DNA of 57,852 nt from Prochlorococcus sp. AG-670-N10 (GCA_003209065.1 QCSX01000009.1:1-57852); one strand, 5' to 3'. Counted from the stretch's first letter, positions 47,465 to 55,041 are shown. Numbers and translations: made by a program. The notes: generated by a model from the sequence alone, not told the origin.

Positions 47465-49048
47465 TTAATAACTAAGGTTTTTAAATTTATCCTTTTTAGT
47501 GATGATTTCCATAGCAGGTCTGAGCATTTCTTTATAGTTTTTCCATCCACCAATTGATTTTGAATTGATTGGGGAACGGACTTGAACATTACTTGCTGTA
47601 TATACTGCTCTTTCATTTAATTCAGGGGACAAATAAGAAGCATTCCATTCCCATCCCAACCAATTTATTAATGATTGAATCTCTTTGTGTGGATTCTTCA
47701 CTAATAAATCATAATTCAGATCATAAATCTTTTGGCGGAATTTATCTTTGTAGATACTCATTATTTGTTCTTGATCTAAATAAACTTTTGCAGAATCAAT
47801 CAATGAAGAAGAATAGTAATTACCACTTTCGAGATTTGCTCTGTTAATTGAAAGAATATTATCTAGAGGATTTCTAAAACAATGTATAATTTTACAATTT
47901 GGTATTTCATTAGCAATTATTCCAGAATATTGATAGTTATATAACCATTTATTAGTTGTGATGCTGAATTCTTTAAACAACTGATTAAGTTCTTGCATAT
48001 ATAAATCCGCAAGACTCTTTTTTTGATTAAATTTTCTGCTTATTATATATGCTTTTTCAAAGATATTAATTTCTCCGCAATCTTTCAGTTTCTTATTGAT
48101 ACTTAAAATAGATTCAACTAAAGTACTTCCACTTCTGGGCATTCCTATAATGAAAATACTCATAGGATAATAAAATTTAGAATTGTCAATTTGCTTATTT
48201 TTTTCTGATTCTTTAAGAAGAGTTTGTGATTTATTAATAAGCAAATTGCATTCAGAAGAGTAAAGTGAAAGTTTCAATTTATTTGCAAGTTGGAGGTTCT
48301 TAGAACTCTCATAATATTTTTTTTCTTTGTGACGGATGTTAGATCTCGAAAAATAGATATTGATTTTCTCTCTATCATTTTTTTTAATTAAAAATTGTTC
48401 AGAAAATAAATATTTATGCCATTTTTTGTCAGAAATTTCATATTGAAGTTTTGATAATGCAAAATATGGTTTTACAAAGTTAGGATTAATTTCAATTGTT
48501 TTTATAAGTAATATTTTTGCTTCTTTTAATCTTCCAATAGTTTTTAACATATCTCCTAAATTCGCATATCCAAGTGGCGAATTAGGATCAAGTTCGATTA
48601 CTTTTCTCAGATATATCTCTGCTTCTTGAAAAATTTTTAATTCTCGTAGAATATTTCCAAGATTACAGTGAGCATTTACTGAGTTAGTATCAAGTTCAAT
48701 TGCTTTTCTGAAAGATATTTTTGCTTCAGAAAATTTTCTTAGATCTTTTTGTATAGTTCCAATATTATTGTGTCCTTCGGACCAGTTGGGATTTAACTGT
48801 ATTGCTTTTTTGAGAGATATTTCTGCTTCCTTGAAATTTCCTTTGTTTTTTAATATAAGACCATAATTTGAATATACTCTATAGTCATTTATTTTTTGAT
48901 CAATACAATATTTGTAATATATTTCTGCTTCTCTAATATTTCCTTGTGAATGAAATAAAAATGCTTTATTAATTATTTTCTCTTTTAAAGGAGTAGTTAT
49001 CTTATTTACTTTCTTTTTGAATTTATTCTGTTCTCCAAAACCCTTCAT
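47465..49048 (-). CDS. TPR-repeat sulfotransferase
   Basis: This 527-residue protein has two parts. Residues about 25-220 are tetratricopeptide repeats, with units such as YSNYGLILKNKGNFKEAEIS, HNNIGTIQKDLRKFSEAKIS and YANLGDMLKTIGRLKEAKIL. The C-terminal part is a PAPS-dependent sulfotransferase: SIFIIGMPRSGSTLVESIL near residue 297 is the 5'-phosphosulfate loop, and KIIHCFRNPLDNILSINRAN is the 3'-phosphate site. The family sulfates glycans, lipids or peptides, so a cell-surface role is likely. It is the only gene of candidate element A. AT-rich and intact; the acceptor cannot be predicted. Confidence 0.9.
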   Translation of the reverse strand: MKGFGEQNKFKKKVNKITTPLKEKIINKAFLFHSQGNIREAEIYYKYCIDQKINDYRVYSNYGLILKNKGNFKEAEISLKKAIQLNPNWSEGHNNIGTIQKDLRKFSEAKISFRKAIELDTNSVNAHCNLGNILRELKIFQEAEIYLRKVIELDPNSPLGYANLGDMLKTIGRLKEAKILLIKTIEINPNFVKPYFALSKLQYEISDKKWHKYLFSEQFLIKKNDREKINIYFSRSNIRHKEKKYYESSKNLQLANKLKLSLYSSECNLLINKSQTLLKESEKNKQIDNSKFYYPMSIFIIGMPRSGSTLVESILSINKKLKDCGEINIFEKAYIISRKFNQKKSLADLYMQELNQLFKEFSITTNKWLYNYQYSGIIANEIPNCKIIHCFRNPLDNILSINRANLESGNYYSSSLIDSAKVYLDQEQIMSIYKDKFRQKIYDLNYDLLVKNPHKEIQSLINWLGWEWNASYLSPELNERAVYTASNVQVRSPINSKSIGGWKNYKEMLRPAMEIITKKDKFKNLSY

Positions 49049-49201
49049 TTCCGAGAAATAATTTTTAACTTAGTGTTGATTATAGTATCTTTAAAAATTC
49101 TGGGATATTATTTTTTAAATGTAAAAATTTTGTATTTACTAACGAATTCTCTACAATTAACTCAACAAGTATGCTTCATTTACTAATGATAGGAATAATT
49201 C

Positions 49202-49223
49202 TGTTTGTCATAGGTTTGTCACG
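49202..49223 (+). repeat. tandem 11-bp arm-like pair 3
   Basis: TGTTTGTCATA (49202-49212) is followed by GGTTTGTCACG (49213-49223). It starts 60 bases before core 2, at the right end of candidate element A. Confidence 0.75.
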
Positions 49224-49260
49224 CAAAAACCACCCCTGTCGTAATGAGGGATTAGAGGAA

Positions 49261-49280
49261 TGGAACAATTGAGTGGGAGT
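49261..49280 (+). repeat. att-like core 2 (guaA-end copy)
   Basis: The 20 bases are identical to the guaA end at 47225-47244. With the next bases it reads GTIEWE and TGA, so it could restore the guaA C-terminus after integration. Confidence 0.8.
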
Positions 49281-49321
49281 GAAAATTAGACTAAAAACCT
49301 AGTTATAGATTCAAAAAAAAA

Positions 49322-49343
49322 GGTTTCCCGTGGGTTCCCCGTA
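49322..49343 (+). repeat. tandem 11-bp arm-like pair 4
   Basis: GGTTTCCCGTG (49322-49332) is followed by GGTTCCCCGTA (49333-49343). It starts 60 bases after core 2, and 44 bases before GAGAAATC at 49366. Confidence 0.75.
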
Positions 49344-49363
49344 TACTAAAATTCTTGTCTATA

Positions 49364-49407
49364 TAGAGAAATCATAGAAGAACTTCTGTCTCTACACTTT
49401 CTTTTTT
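49364..49407 (+). terminator. nested hairpin and T run after core 2
   Basis: TAGAGA (49364-49369) pairs with TCTCTA (49389-49394), and inside it AGAAG pairs with CTTCT. CACTTTC and T residues follow. It resembles the structure at 47397-47430 in sequence and in distance to the arm-like pair. Confidence 0.55.
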
Positions 49408-49553
49408 GTATAGGGCGAAATTTTTTTGATTTATGGGTATAAAATGCAGAAATACAAAAATCTAAATGGAGTTATAAATTCTTGAATTTACTTTTTTTGC
49501 TTCAATTGATTCAGAAATCGTATAAATGGGATTTAAAATAGTTTATTTTAAAT

Positions 49554-49571
49554 AAGTGTGTACAAGTGTGT
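49554..49571 (+). repeat. AAGTGTGT doublet, 10-base period
   Basis: AAGTGTGT occurs at 49554-49561 and 49564-49571, upstream of mreB. The same octamer lies inverted as a doublet at 53463-53490. It is a possible operator. Confidence 0.6.
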
Positions 49572-49615
49572 TACTATTAAATAAGTATTTAAATTTAGTA
49601 ATTTTTAGTAGGTAT

Positions 49616-50668
49616 ATGTTTTGGAATAGATTTCAATTTTCTAGAGATATAGGTATTGACTTGGGTACTGCCAATACTCTTATTCATGTATCTGGGAAAG
49701 GCGTAATTCTGGAAGAACCTTCTGTAGTAGCTATGGATCTAGAAGAGGGAACTCCTTTGGCAGTAGGTGAAGAAGCTAAATTAATGCTTGGAAGAACTCC
49801 AGGAAATATAAGAGCAGTAAGACCTCTCAGGGATGGGGTTATTGCAGACTTTGACGCAGCGGAACAAATGATAAAAACTTTTATTCAAAAATGTAACGAA
49901 GGAAAAGGTCTTTTAGCTCCAAGAATAGTTATTGGTATTCCAAGTGGCGTTACCAGTGTTGAACGAAGAGCAGTTCGAGAAGCAGGATTAGCAGGGGCAC
50001 GGGAAGTCTATTTAATTGATGAACCTGTAGCTGCCGCAATAGGAGCTTCTTTGCCAGTAACGGAACCAATTGGAACTATGATCGTTGATATTGGCGGTGG
50101 AACAACTGAAGTAGCAGTATTGAGTCTTGGAGGAACAGTTGTAAGTGAATCTCTTCGAATAGCCGGAGATGAAATAAATGAATCAATAGCTACCTATCTT
50201 AAAAAAAAGCATAATATGGTTGTTGGTGAAAGAACATCAGAAAAGATAAAAATTAAAATAGGTTCTGCTTTCCCTGATGACAGTTTTGACAATACATCTT
50301 TTGAAGTTAAGGGATTACACTTATCTTCCGGCTTACCAAGATCTATTACTTTAAACGCTGGAGAAATTAGAGAGGCTATGACTGATCCTCTTAATAAAAT
50401 AATTGAAGCTATAAAAAGAACTCTCGAGCGAACTCCTCCTGAATTAGCGGCAGATATTGTTGAGAGAGGAATCATGCTCGCGGGAGGTGGAGCTCTAATA
50501 AAGGGAATTAATGATTTAGTAACTCAAGAAACTGGAATTTTTACTCACATAGCAGAAGATCCATTGTTATGCGTAGTTAATGGCTGCGGAAATGTACTTG
50601 ATGATTTTAGAAGACTTAGGAGGTGTGTAGACACGGTTGATTTAGGAACTAATTCAATAAGAACTTAA
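49616..50668 (+). CDS. mreB: rod shape-determining protein MreB
   Basis: MreB is the bacterial actin that guides cell-wall growth. I choose the ATG at 49616 (MFWNRFQFSRDIGIDL), preceded by an AGTAGG ribosome-binding-like site. The frame is open upstream to a GTG at 49556, which would add 20 unlikely residues. Actin-fold motifs are intact: GIDLGTANTLIHV (phosphate 1), MIVDIGGGTTEVAVLSLGG (phosphate 2), and IMLAGGGALIKGI (adenosine). LIDEPVAAAIGA also fits. mreC and mreD do not follow; small genes do. It lies inside the candidate integrated element, so it may be a second copy. Whether another mreB exists elsewhere cannot be seen. Confidence 0.95.
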   Translation: MFWNRFQFSRDIGIDLGTANTLIHVSGKGVILEEPSVVAMDLEEGTPLAVGEEAKLMLGRTPGNIRAVRPLRDGVIADFDAAEQMIKTFIQKCNEGKGLLAPRIVIGIPSGVTSVERRAVREAGLAGAREVYLIDEPVAAAIGASLPVTEPIGTMIVDIGGGTTEVAVLSLGGTVVSESLRIAGDEINESIATYLKKKHNMVVGERTSEKIKIKIGSAFPDDSFDNTSFEVKGLHLSSGLPRSITLNAGEIREAMTDPLNKIIEAIKRTLERTPPELAADIVERGIMLAGGGALIKGINDLVTQETGIFTHIAEDPLLCVVNGCGNVLDDFRRLRRCVDTVDLGTNSIRT

Positions 50669-50769
50669 TTACTTTTCTGATGAATTTTTTACTAGTAAAA
50701 ATTAGATAAAAAATCATACTTTAATAAAAATATTCTTTCTTTTAATATCCACTGAGAAACAATTTAAAA

Positions 50770-50928
50770 ATGAATCAAGAGCAAAGAAAGAAATTACCTC
50801 ATAAAAAAATAATTCGCTCGGCAAAATTTGAAGCAAAAGAACAATTTACCAAATCTGCATTAGAAAATTTAAAAAATGAAAATGAAAGAATTGTTAATTC
50901 ATTAAAAGAATCTTGTGAAATCGATTAA
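50770..50928 (+). CDS. small lysine-rich protein (52 aa)
   Basis: A short ORF follows mreB by 101 bases. It begins MNQEQRKKLPHKKIIRSAKF and ends SLKESCEID. It is highly charged and likely one long helix, with no signal peptide. An ATG with an AT-rich but purine-containing leader precedes it. I do not recognise it. The coherent helical composition and even codon use suggest a real small gene, but a chance ORF is possible. Confidence 0.5.
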   Translation: MNQEQRKKLPHKKIIRSAKFEAKEQFTKSALENLKNENERIVNSLKESCEID

Positions 50929-50989
50929 TTAAATAAAGAACTTTCTACATGATTTATTAAAGCCTAAATGAAGAAAGATTTAAGATTTA

Positions 50990-51346
50990 TTATTTTTCTA
51001 ATAAATAAAATTTCTCTTCACCAACTTTGTCTGGTTTCACTATTTTACAACCTTTATCTTTTTCTAAATCGCAATCTTTCGAGGCAGCAACTGTTTCCCA
51101 TGAACAAACTTTTTCTTCTGAGTATTCTTGTTTAATAGCCCACCCATCGTTAATGTACTTTTCGAGATTACTATTTTCTCCACATGAAACTATAATTTCA
51201 ATACTATTTTCTTTTTTAATACTTTCTCCTGGTAATTGCATTCCAAAACTGTTTTTGATTTCAGTCGCTTTTTTCTCCAATATTTTGCAACCGCTAACTA
51301 AAAATAGGATTATAAATATATAAAGTAATTTTTTATATTTTTTCAT
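50990..51346 (-). CDS. small lipoprotein of unknown function (118 aa)
   Basis: The N-terminus KKYKKLLYIFIILFLVSGC is a typical lipoprotein signal with the lipobox LVSGC (cysteine at residue 20), so the mature protein is probably lipid-anchored. The rest is charged, with four further cysteines (VSCGE, VCSWE, KDCDLEKDKGC) that could pair. I know no family for it. Its first codons overlap the stop of murA by four bases, so it is coupled to the MurA-fusion gene on the minus strand. Confidence 0.75.
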   Translation of the reverse strand: MKKYKKLLYIFIILFLVSGCKILEKKATEIKNSFGMQLPGESIKKENSIEIIVSCGENSNLEKYINDGWAIKQEYSEEKVCSWETVAASKDCDLEKDKGCKIVKPDKVGEEKFYLLEK

Positions 51347-52968
51347 TTATCTATCATGCAAGTATTAAATTTTCTAATCGCTGTTTCTGGAAAACCAAGA
51401 TTCAAAAACTTTATGTAGTCACTATTATTGTCCTTGCATATTTTTTCTTTGTTTTCAATTTTTATTTTTCTCTGTTCTTGAATTAATATTTGATTTCTGA
51501 AGTTATCGATAAATTTATAAATATATGGAATAGTTGCTATGAAGAATCCAATAAAAAATGAAAAAGCAAATGCCGAAGTATATTTTTTAGATTTATTTTG
51601 AAGACTAATTTTTGCAAAATAATTATTTAGTTTAAACATAATTTTAATTTTTTTTTTAATTACTATCGCTGCTCCAATTTCTTGTAATTTTGTAGAGAAA
51701 TTTTCGTACCCTCTTTCTAAATGCTCTACCCCTCCAATCAAAGTTTTCCCACTTGCTGAAAGTCCTGCAAGAGCCAATGCAGCCGAAGCCCTTAAATCAG
51801 ATCCTAGAATTACACTTCCTTTTAAGTTTTCAACCCCGACTACTGTTGCAATATTATCTTTTACACTAATGTTTGCCCCCATACGATTTAGCTCTTTAAC
51901 ATGATGCATTCTATTTTCAAATACTGTTTCTTTAATTTTTGAAATACCATTTGCTGTTGCCATTAAAGCCATAAAAGGTGCCTGTAGATCAGTTGGAAAA
52001 CCAGGAAATGGACTGGTCGTCATATCAACTGAATTTAAAATTTGATTTGGAATGATTTTTAAACAAAAGTCTGAATATTCGAACTTGCAGCCACAAAGTT
52101 CTAGTTTGTTAATTACTGCTTTTAAGTGATTTGGTTCGCATGGGAAAAGACTAATTGTTGATCTTGTTATCGCCGCAGCAAGTAAAAAAGTACCTGCTTC
52201 AATTCTGTCAGGTATTACTGTGTAATCGCATCCTTTTAGGGATTCAACTCCTTCAATTTTTATACATTCAGATCCCGCACCTTTTATTCGTGCACCCATA
52301 AGATTCAACATGTTTGCTAAATCTACAATTTCCGGCTCCTCTGCTGCGTTGTTTAATATAGTTTTCCCTTTAGCTAAAGATGCTGCCATTAGTAAAGTTT
52401 CAGTAGCACCTACACTTTTGCATTTAAAATTGATTGATGATCCCAACAATCTTTTTTTGGGATTGATTACTCTAGCTATTAAATAATTATTTCTGTATTG
52501 AAATACAACTCCTAATTTTTTCAGTGAATTTATATGTTCATCAATTGGTCTGGATCCTATCGAACAGCCACCTGGTAAAGGTATCTTAGCTTTTCCAAAT
52601 CTTGCAAGAATTGGACCGATACAAAAGAAACTCACTCTAAGGGCATGATATAAATCAAAAAATAAATCTTGAGGTGGAATGATAATTTCTTTAGTATTTA
52701 TTGTTAATTGATTTGCATTCGATTCTATATTTATGCCCATTGCAATTAATAATTTAGACATAATTGCAACATCTGAAATTTGAGGAACATTAAAAAGATT
52801 TATTTCGCCTTTAGAAAGAATTGAAGCTGCCATTAGGACTAGAGCAGAATTTTTAGCACCACTAATTTTTAAATGCCCTTCAAGGGGGTTGCCTCCTTTT
52901 ACTTCGATATAGTTTTTGAAAAAGTAATCGACTTTAGAGATTTGAAGATTGCTATTTTGTATTTTCAT
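51343..52968 (-). CDS. murA: UDP-GlcNAc 1-carboxyvinyltransferase fused to a membrane tail
   Basis: MurA commits UDP-GlcNAc to peptidoglycan. Residues 1 to about 435 form a complete enzyme: ISGAKNSALVLMAASIL, LPGGCSIGSRPIDEH with the PEP-adduct cysteine, GATETLLMAASLAKG, IPDRIEAGTFLLAAA, PGFPTDLQAPFMALM and LRASAALALAGLSASG. Residues 444-541 begin MFKLNNYFAK and hold one clear transmembrane segment (TSAFAFSFFIGFFIATIPYI) and a charged tail. The join is an A10 tract (51648-51657); losing or gaining one base would end MurA within a few codons. So this may be a real fusion, a slippage switch, or two genes joined by an indel. The lipoprotein gene overlaps its stop. Confidence 0.9.
   Translation of the reverse strand: MKIQNSNLQISKVDYFFKNYIEVKGGNPLEGHLKISGAKNSALVLMAASILSKGEINLFNVPQISDVAIMSKLLIAMGINIESNANQLTINTKEIIIPPQDLFFDLYHALRVSFFCIGPILARFGKAKIPLPGGCSIGSRPIDEHINSLKKLGVVFQYRNNYLIARVINPKKRLLGSSINFKCKSVGATETLLMAASLAKGKTILNNAAEEPEIVDLANMLNLMGARIKGAGSECIKIEGVESLKGCDYTVIPDRIEAGTFLLAAAITRSTISLFPCEPNHLKAVINKLELCGCKFEYSDFCLKIIPNQILNSVDMTTSPFPGFPTDLQAPFMALMATANGISKIKETVFENRMHHVKELNRMGANISVKDNIATVVGVENLKGSVILGSDLRASAALALAGLSASGKTLIGGVEHLERGYENFSTKLQEIGAAIVIKKKIKIMFKLNNYFAKISLQNKSKKYTSAFAFSFFIGFFIATIPYIYKFIDNFRNQILIQEQRKIKIENKEKICKDNNSDYIKFLNLGFPETAIRKFNTCMIDK
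51648..51657 (-). other. A10 homopolymer at the MurA / membrane-tail junction
   Basis: The coding strand reads ATT, ten A, TT. In the A10 frame translation continues to MFKLNNY. With A9 it reaches TAA after KLKLCLN, and with A11 TAA follows AAT at once. The tract is a likely slippage point. Confidence 0.85.
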
Positions 52969-52971
52969 TAA

Positions 52972-53220
52972 TTAAAAGTCTTCAAGGTTTGTTATTGATG
53001 AAGAGCAGTATCGTTTTTGAGAAGCTAAATCTCCCTTTTCCCAGCAACTTTTTATTTCAACATTATTGATTCCAGAAGATGAAAACTTTATTATTGATGG
53101 TGATTGATTTGTGTCAGTTAAATCGAAGGCATTAATACTTTTGTTATCCGGTTTTGTTTGCTCTAAAAAAGCTAATGGAAGACAAAATAGAAGCGTTGTT
53201 AATATAGTTTTCTTCTTCAT
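52972..53220 (-). CDS. small exported protein of unknown function (82 aa)
   Basis: A signal peptide is visible (KKKTILTTLLFCLPLAFLEQ). The mature part is short, polar, with two cysteines in CWEKGDLASQKRYC that could bridge. I do not recognise it. It lies 3 bases upstream of murA on the same strand, so it heads the row secreted protein - MurA fusion - lipoprotein. The shared direction and envelope location suggest a joint envelope role, which is inference. Confidence 0.65.
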   Translation of the reverse strand: MKKKTILTTLLFCLPLAFLEQTKPDNKSINAFDLTDTNQSPSIIKFSSSGINNVEIKSCWEKGDLASQKRYCSSSITNLEDF

Positions 53221-53462
53221 TTTTAATTACTTTGAATAGTTCATTTTTAAAATGATTCATTGTTTCTAATGTCTTAAAAATAAAGATTTTAAGATTTGAT
53301 CAGTCCAAGTATTAATAGATTGCTTTTTAAGAAAGCATTACTTTCTATGGTTTGTGATTGAGCAAATAATTGTTTCACTGAAGAATTAAATAAATGCTCA
53401 AAAAACCTTTGACTGTTGTGATCCCCATCACCACTGCCTCGCAAATGTGCCCCTTATAGGTT

Positions 53463-53490
53463 ACACACTTATACATACTATCACACACTT
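53463..53490 (-). repeat. ACACACTT doublet, 20-base period (inverted AAGTGTGT)
   Basis: ACACACTT occurs at 53463-53470 and 53483-53490, two helical turns apart. It is inverted relative to the doublet at 49554-49571. A one-mismatch single copy is at 53599-53606 on the other strand. Confidence 0.6.
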
Positions 53491-53590
53491 AAAATATTTG
53501 TTTATTATTTGAATTTCATGATATAACTCTAAAATAACCATAAAAAAATTAAAGTAAATTGCCGGAATAGTAATAATAAATACTATTTGT

Positions 53591-53596
53591 TATACT
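53591..53596 (+). promoter_or_regulatory. possible -10 box of the RHH operon
   Basis: TATACT lies 41 bases before the RHH ATG. The operator-like AGGTGTGT starts 2 bases after it, where a repressor could block initiation. No good -35 is visible. Confidence 0.4.
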
Positions 53597-53637
53597 ATAG
53601 GTGTGTATCTTAATTTTTAATTTAGATTAATCTACTA

Positions 53638-54117
53638 ATGCCTACTAAGCTTGATAGGGTTCAGGTTCTTTTTCAGAAAGAGTTATTTAAAAAGCTTAAG
53701 ATAATTGCAAAAATTGAGCGCAGATCGTTATCTAGTATGGTTGGAAGCATAGTAGAAGATGCAATAAATTCTAAAAAATATCAATCTCTTTTATCGAAGG
53801 CAAAGTCAGATGATTTAAAATCAAAAATTGATCAAAGTAAACTATTAATTAATGAAATTTTAAAATCTAAGAGTTCAAATCAATCAGATATTGATGAAAA
53901 TTCTAAATTAAAACAAATTGAAGATATACTTTCATTAATATCAGAATCCAATAAAGAATCATTAGAGGAACCAGTGGGAGAAGATTTATTATTAGTAGAA
54001 GAAGCTTTGAAACCAGACGGTTTAATTGAAGAATTAGAATTGGAAACAGATTATAAGATTAATAAAATGAATGTAATGCTCAGTAAAATTAATAAAAATA
54101 AGGATTTAAATGTTTAA
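53638..54117 (+). CDS. ribbon-helix-helix (CopG-like) protein
   Basis: Residues about 4-48 fit a ribbon-helix-helix DNA-binding domain: strand DRVQVLFQKELF, helix KKLKIIAKIERR, turn, helix LSSMVGSIVEDAIN. The remaining 110 residues are charged and likely helical or disordered (ISESNKESLEEPVGEDLLLVEEALKPDG). RHH proteins of this size act as plasmid or phage copy-control, antitoxin or local transcription factors. The upstream AGGTGTGT-type sites are natural operator candidates. It is the first of four co-oriented genes; the next begins 18 bases after its stop. No toxin is obvious nearby. Confidence 0.75.
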   Translation: MPTKLDRVQVLFQKELFKKLKIIAKIERRSLSSMVGSIVEDAINSKKYQSLLSKAKSDDLKSKIDQSKLLINEILKSKSSNQSDIDENSKLKQIEDILSLISESNKESLEEPVGEDLLLVEEALKPDGLIEELELETDYKINKMNVMLSKINKNKDLNV

Positions 54118-54135
54118 ATCAAGAGATTCAGAGTT

Positions 54136-54336
54136 ATGTGGATAGGAAGAATTTGCTTGTTTGGATGGTTAAGTTCATATATTTCAGGTTTTTTCATGGA
54201 ACCTATTTCTCACCGAAAGTATGTTGCATTTTTAGAAAAAAAATTACTTCAAGCATCAAGATTTCTGCCGTTTGGAAAGTATAGTTTAAGAAAACTCATG
54301 AAAAAAGTATTAAATTCGACACTAAGAGATAAATAA
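54136..54336 (+). CDS. small protein of unknown function (66 aa)
   Basis: This 66-residue protein begins MWIGRICLFGWLSSYISGFF, a hydrophobic stretch that could be a membrane anchor, and ends with a basic helix (KLLQASRFLPFGKYSLRKLMKKVL). Its stop overlaps the ATG of the next gene by one base (TAATG). I do not recognise it. The tight spacing between the RHH gene and the 104-residue gene supports a real operon member. Confidence 0.6.
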   Translation: MWIGRICLFGWLSSYISGFFMEPISHRKYVAFLEKKLLQASRFLPFGKYSLRKLMKKVLNSTLRDK

Positions 54337-54650
54337 TGAATAAATTTGAAAAAATGGAAAAGAGAATGGATGAGTGGCAGAGCGGAATAAGAATTCTCTA
54401 TAAAGATATCCAAACAATCAATAACTGGACAGATGAGCAGGTTTGGAAAGAACTTGAAAATGAGATAAAAAGAATTACTCCTGAGGGTCAATATGGTGAG
54501 GATGACTTGGCTTGGACCAGAGAAATTATTACATCAAAAAGAGATGTTACTTTATGGGAAGCGGTAAGACTTACTATTAGATTTAAACATTCAACGCCTC
54601 TGTTAGATGCTCTTGGTAATCTTAGAGCTCGAGATAAATCTGGAACTTAA
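54336..54650 (+). CDS. protein of unknown function (104 aa), intact copy of a duplicated pair
   Basis: This soluble, mostly helical protein has tryptophan at conserved spots: DEWQSGIRILYKDIQTINNW, VWKELENEIKR, EDDLAWTREIIT and LWEAVRLTIRFKHSTPLLDAL. The next ORF downstream has the same pattern but is broken by frameshifts, so this is the intact member of a tandem duplication. No nuclease or toxin motif is seen. It is coupled to the 66-residue gene by a one-base overlap. Confidence 0.65.
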   Translation: MNKFEKMEKRMDEWQSGIRILYKDIQTINNWTDEQVWKELENEIKRITPEGQYGEDDLAWTREIITSKRDVTLWEAVRLTIRFKHSTPLLDALGNLRARDKSGT

Positions 54651-54714
54651 ATATCTATTATGTTTTTTTATAAGCAAATAGAAAATAAGTTTTTTTCAAG
54701 AATTTATTTATAGT

Positions 54715-55029
54715 TTGACTAAATTTATAGATACATCTGGTCTTGATAATGTCGAACAAGTCAGAAAATGGTATCTAGGTATTCAATCAACTTTTAAGCA
54801 AATACAGCAACAAAATAATTATGATAAAAAACAAGCTTGGGATAAATTAAAAATAGAATTACTTAAATCAGTTGCAAAAGAAGATTTTGTACAGAATGAT
54901 CTTGAATGGGTTGAAGATTGAAGATCTCCTTCTTCATGAAATAATTCCAATTACTGAAGAAGCCTGTAGATTTGAAAAAAATATCCTAATCAAACTCCTT
55001 TAATTGATGCGCTTGCCAAAATCTTCTAA
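54715..55029 (+). pseudogene. frameshifted paralogue of the 104-residue gene
   Basis: From a TTG at 54715 the frame reads RKWYLGIQSTFKQIQQQNNY and QAWDKLKIELLK up to NDLEWVED, then a TGA at 54919-54921. A +1 frame continues the likeness (EDLLLHEIIPITEEACRF). The original frame resumes at about 54988 with NQTPLIDALAKIF, matching HSTPLLDALGNL of the intact gene, and stops at 55027-55029. Two compensating indels would explain this. A short 68-residue product is possible, so decay is inference. Confidence 0.65.
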
Positions 55030-55041
55030 TTTATTTTTGAT

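Larger units (their letters stand above)
47245..49261. mobile_element. candidate integrated element A (about 2 kb)
   Basis: The segment lies between two 20-bp guaA-end repeats and has 11-bp tandem arm-like pairs just inside both ends (47285-47306, 47345-47366 and 49202-49223). The only gene is the TPR-sulfotransferase. No integrase is present, so mobility would need one in trans or the element is a relic. Confidence 0.6.
49049..49615. other. junction region between candidate elements A and B
   Basis: This 567-base gap has no gene I trust. It holds arm-like pair 3, the second guaA-end core, arm-like pair 4, a hairpin terminator, and a doublet of AAGTGTGT just before mreB. A frame from a GTG at 49556 merely extends mreB. 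Confidence 0.7.
53221..53637. other. regulatory gap upstream of the RHH gene
   Basis: This 417-base gap separates two divergent operons. It holds a locally G+C-richer stretch (about 53410-53460) of unknown origin, an ACACACTT doublet (53463-53490), a TATACT box at 53591-53596 and a related AGGTGTGT at 53599-53606. I see no RNA gene or credible ORF. Confidence 0.6.

Noticed and set aside
49556-49615. GTG start giving a 370-residue MreB
   Set aside because: The added 20 residues are unlike MreB N-termini and overlap the AAGTGTGT doublet; the ATG at 49616 has a better ribosome-binding site and the usual N-terminus.
53638-54336. RHH gene plus 66-residue gene as a toxin-antitoxin pair
   Set aside because: The layout fits, but no toxin fold or motif can be seen, so it is kept only as an open idea.
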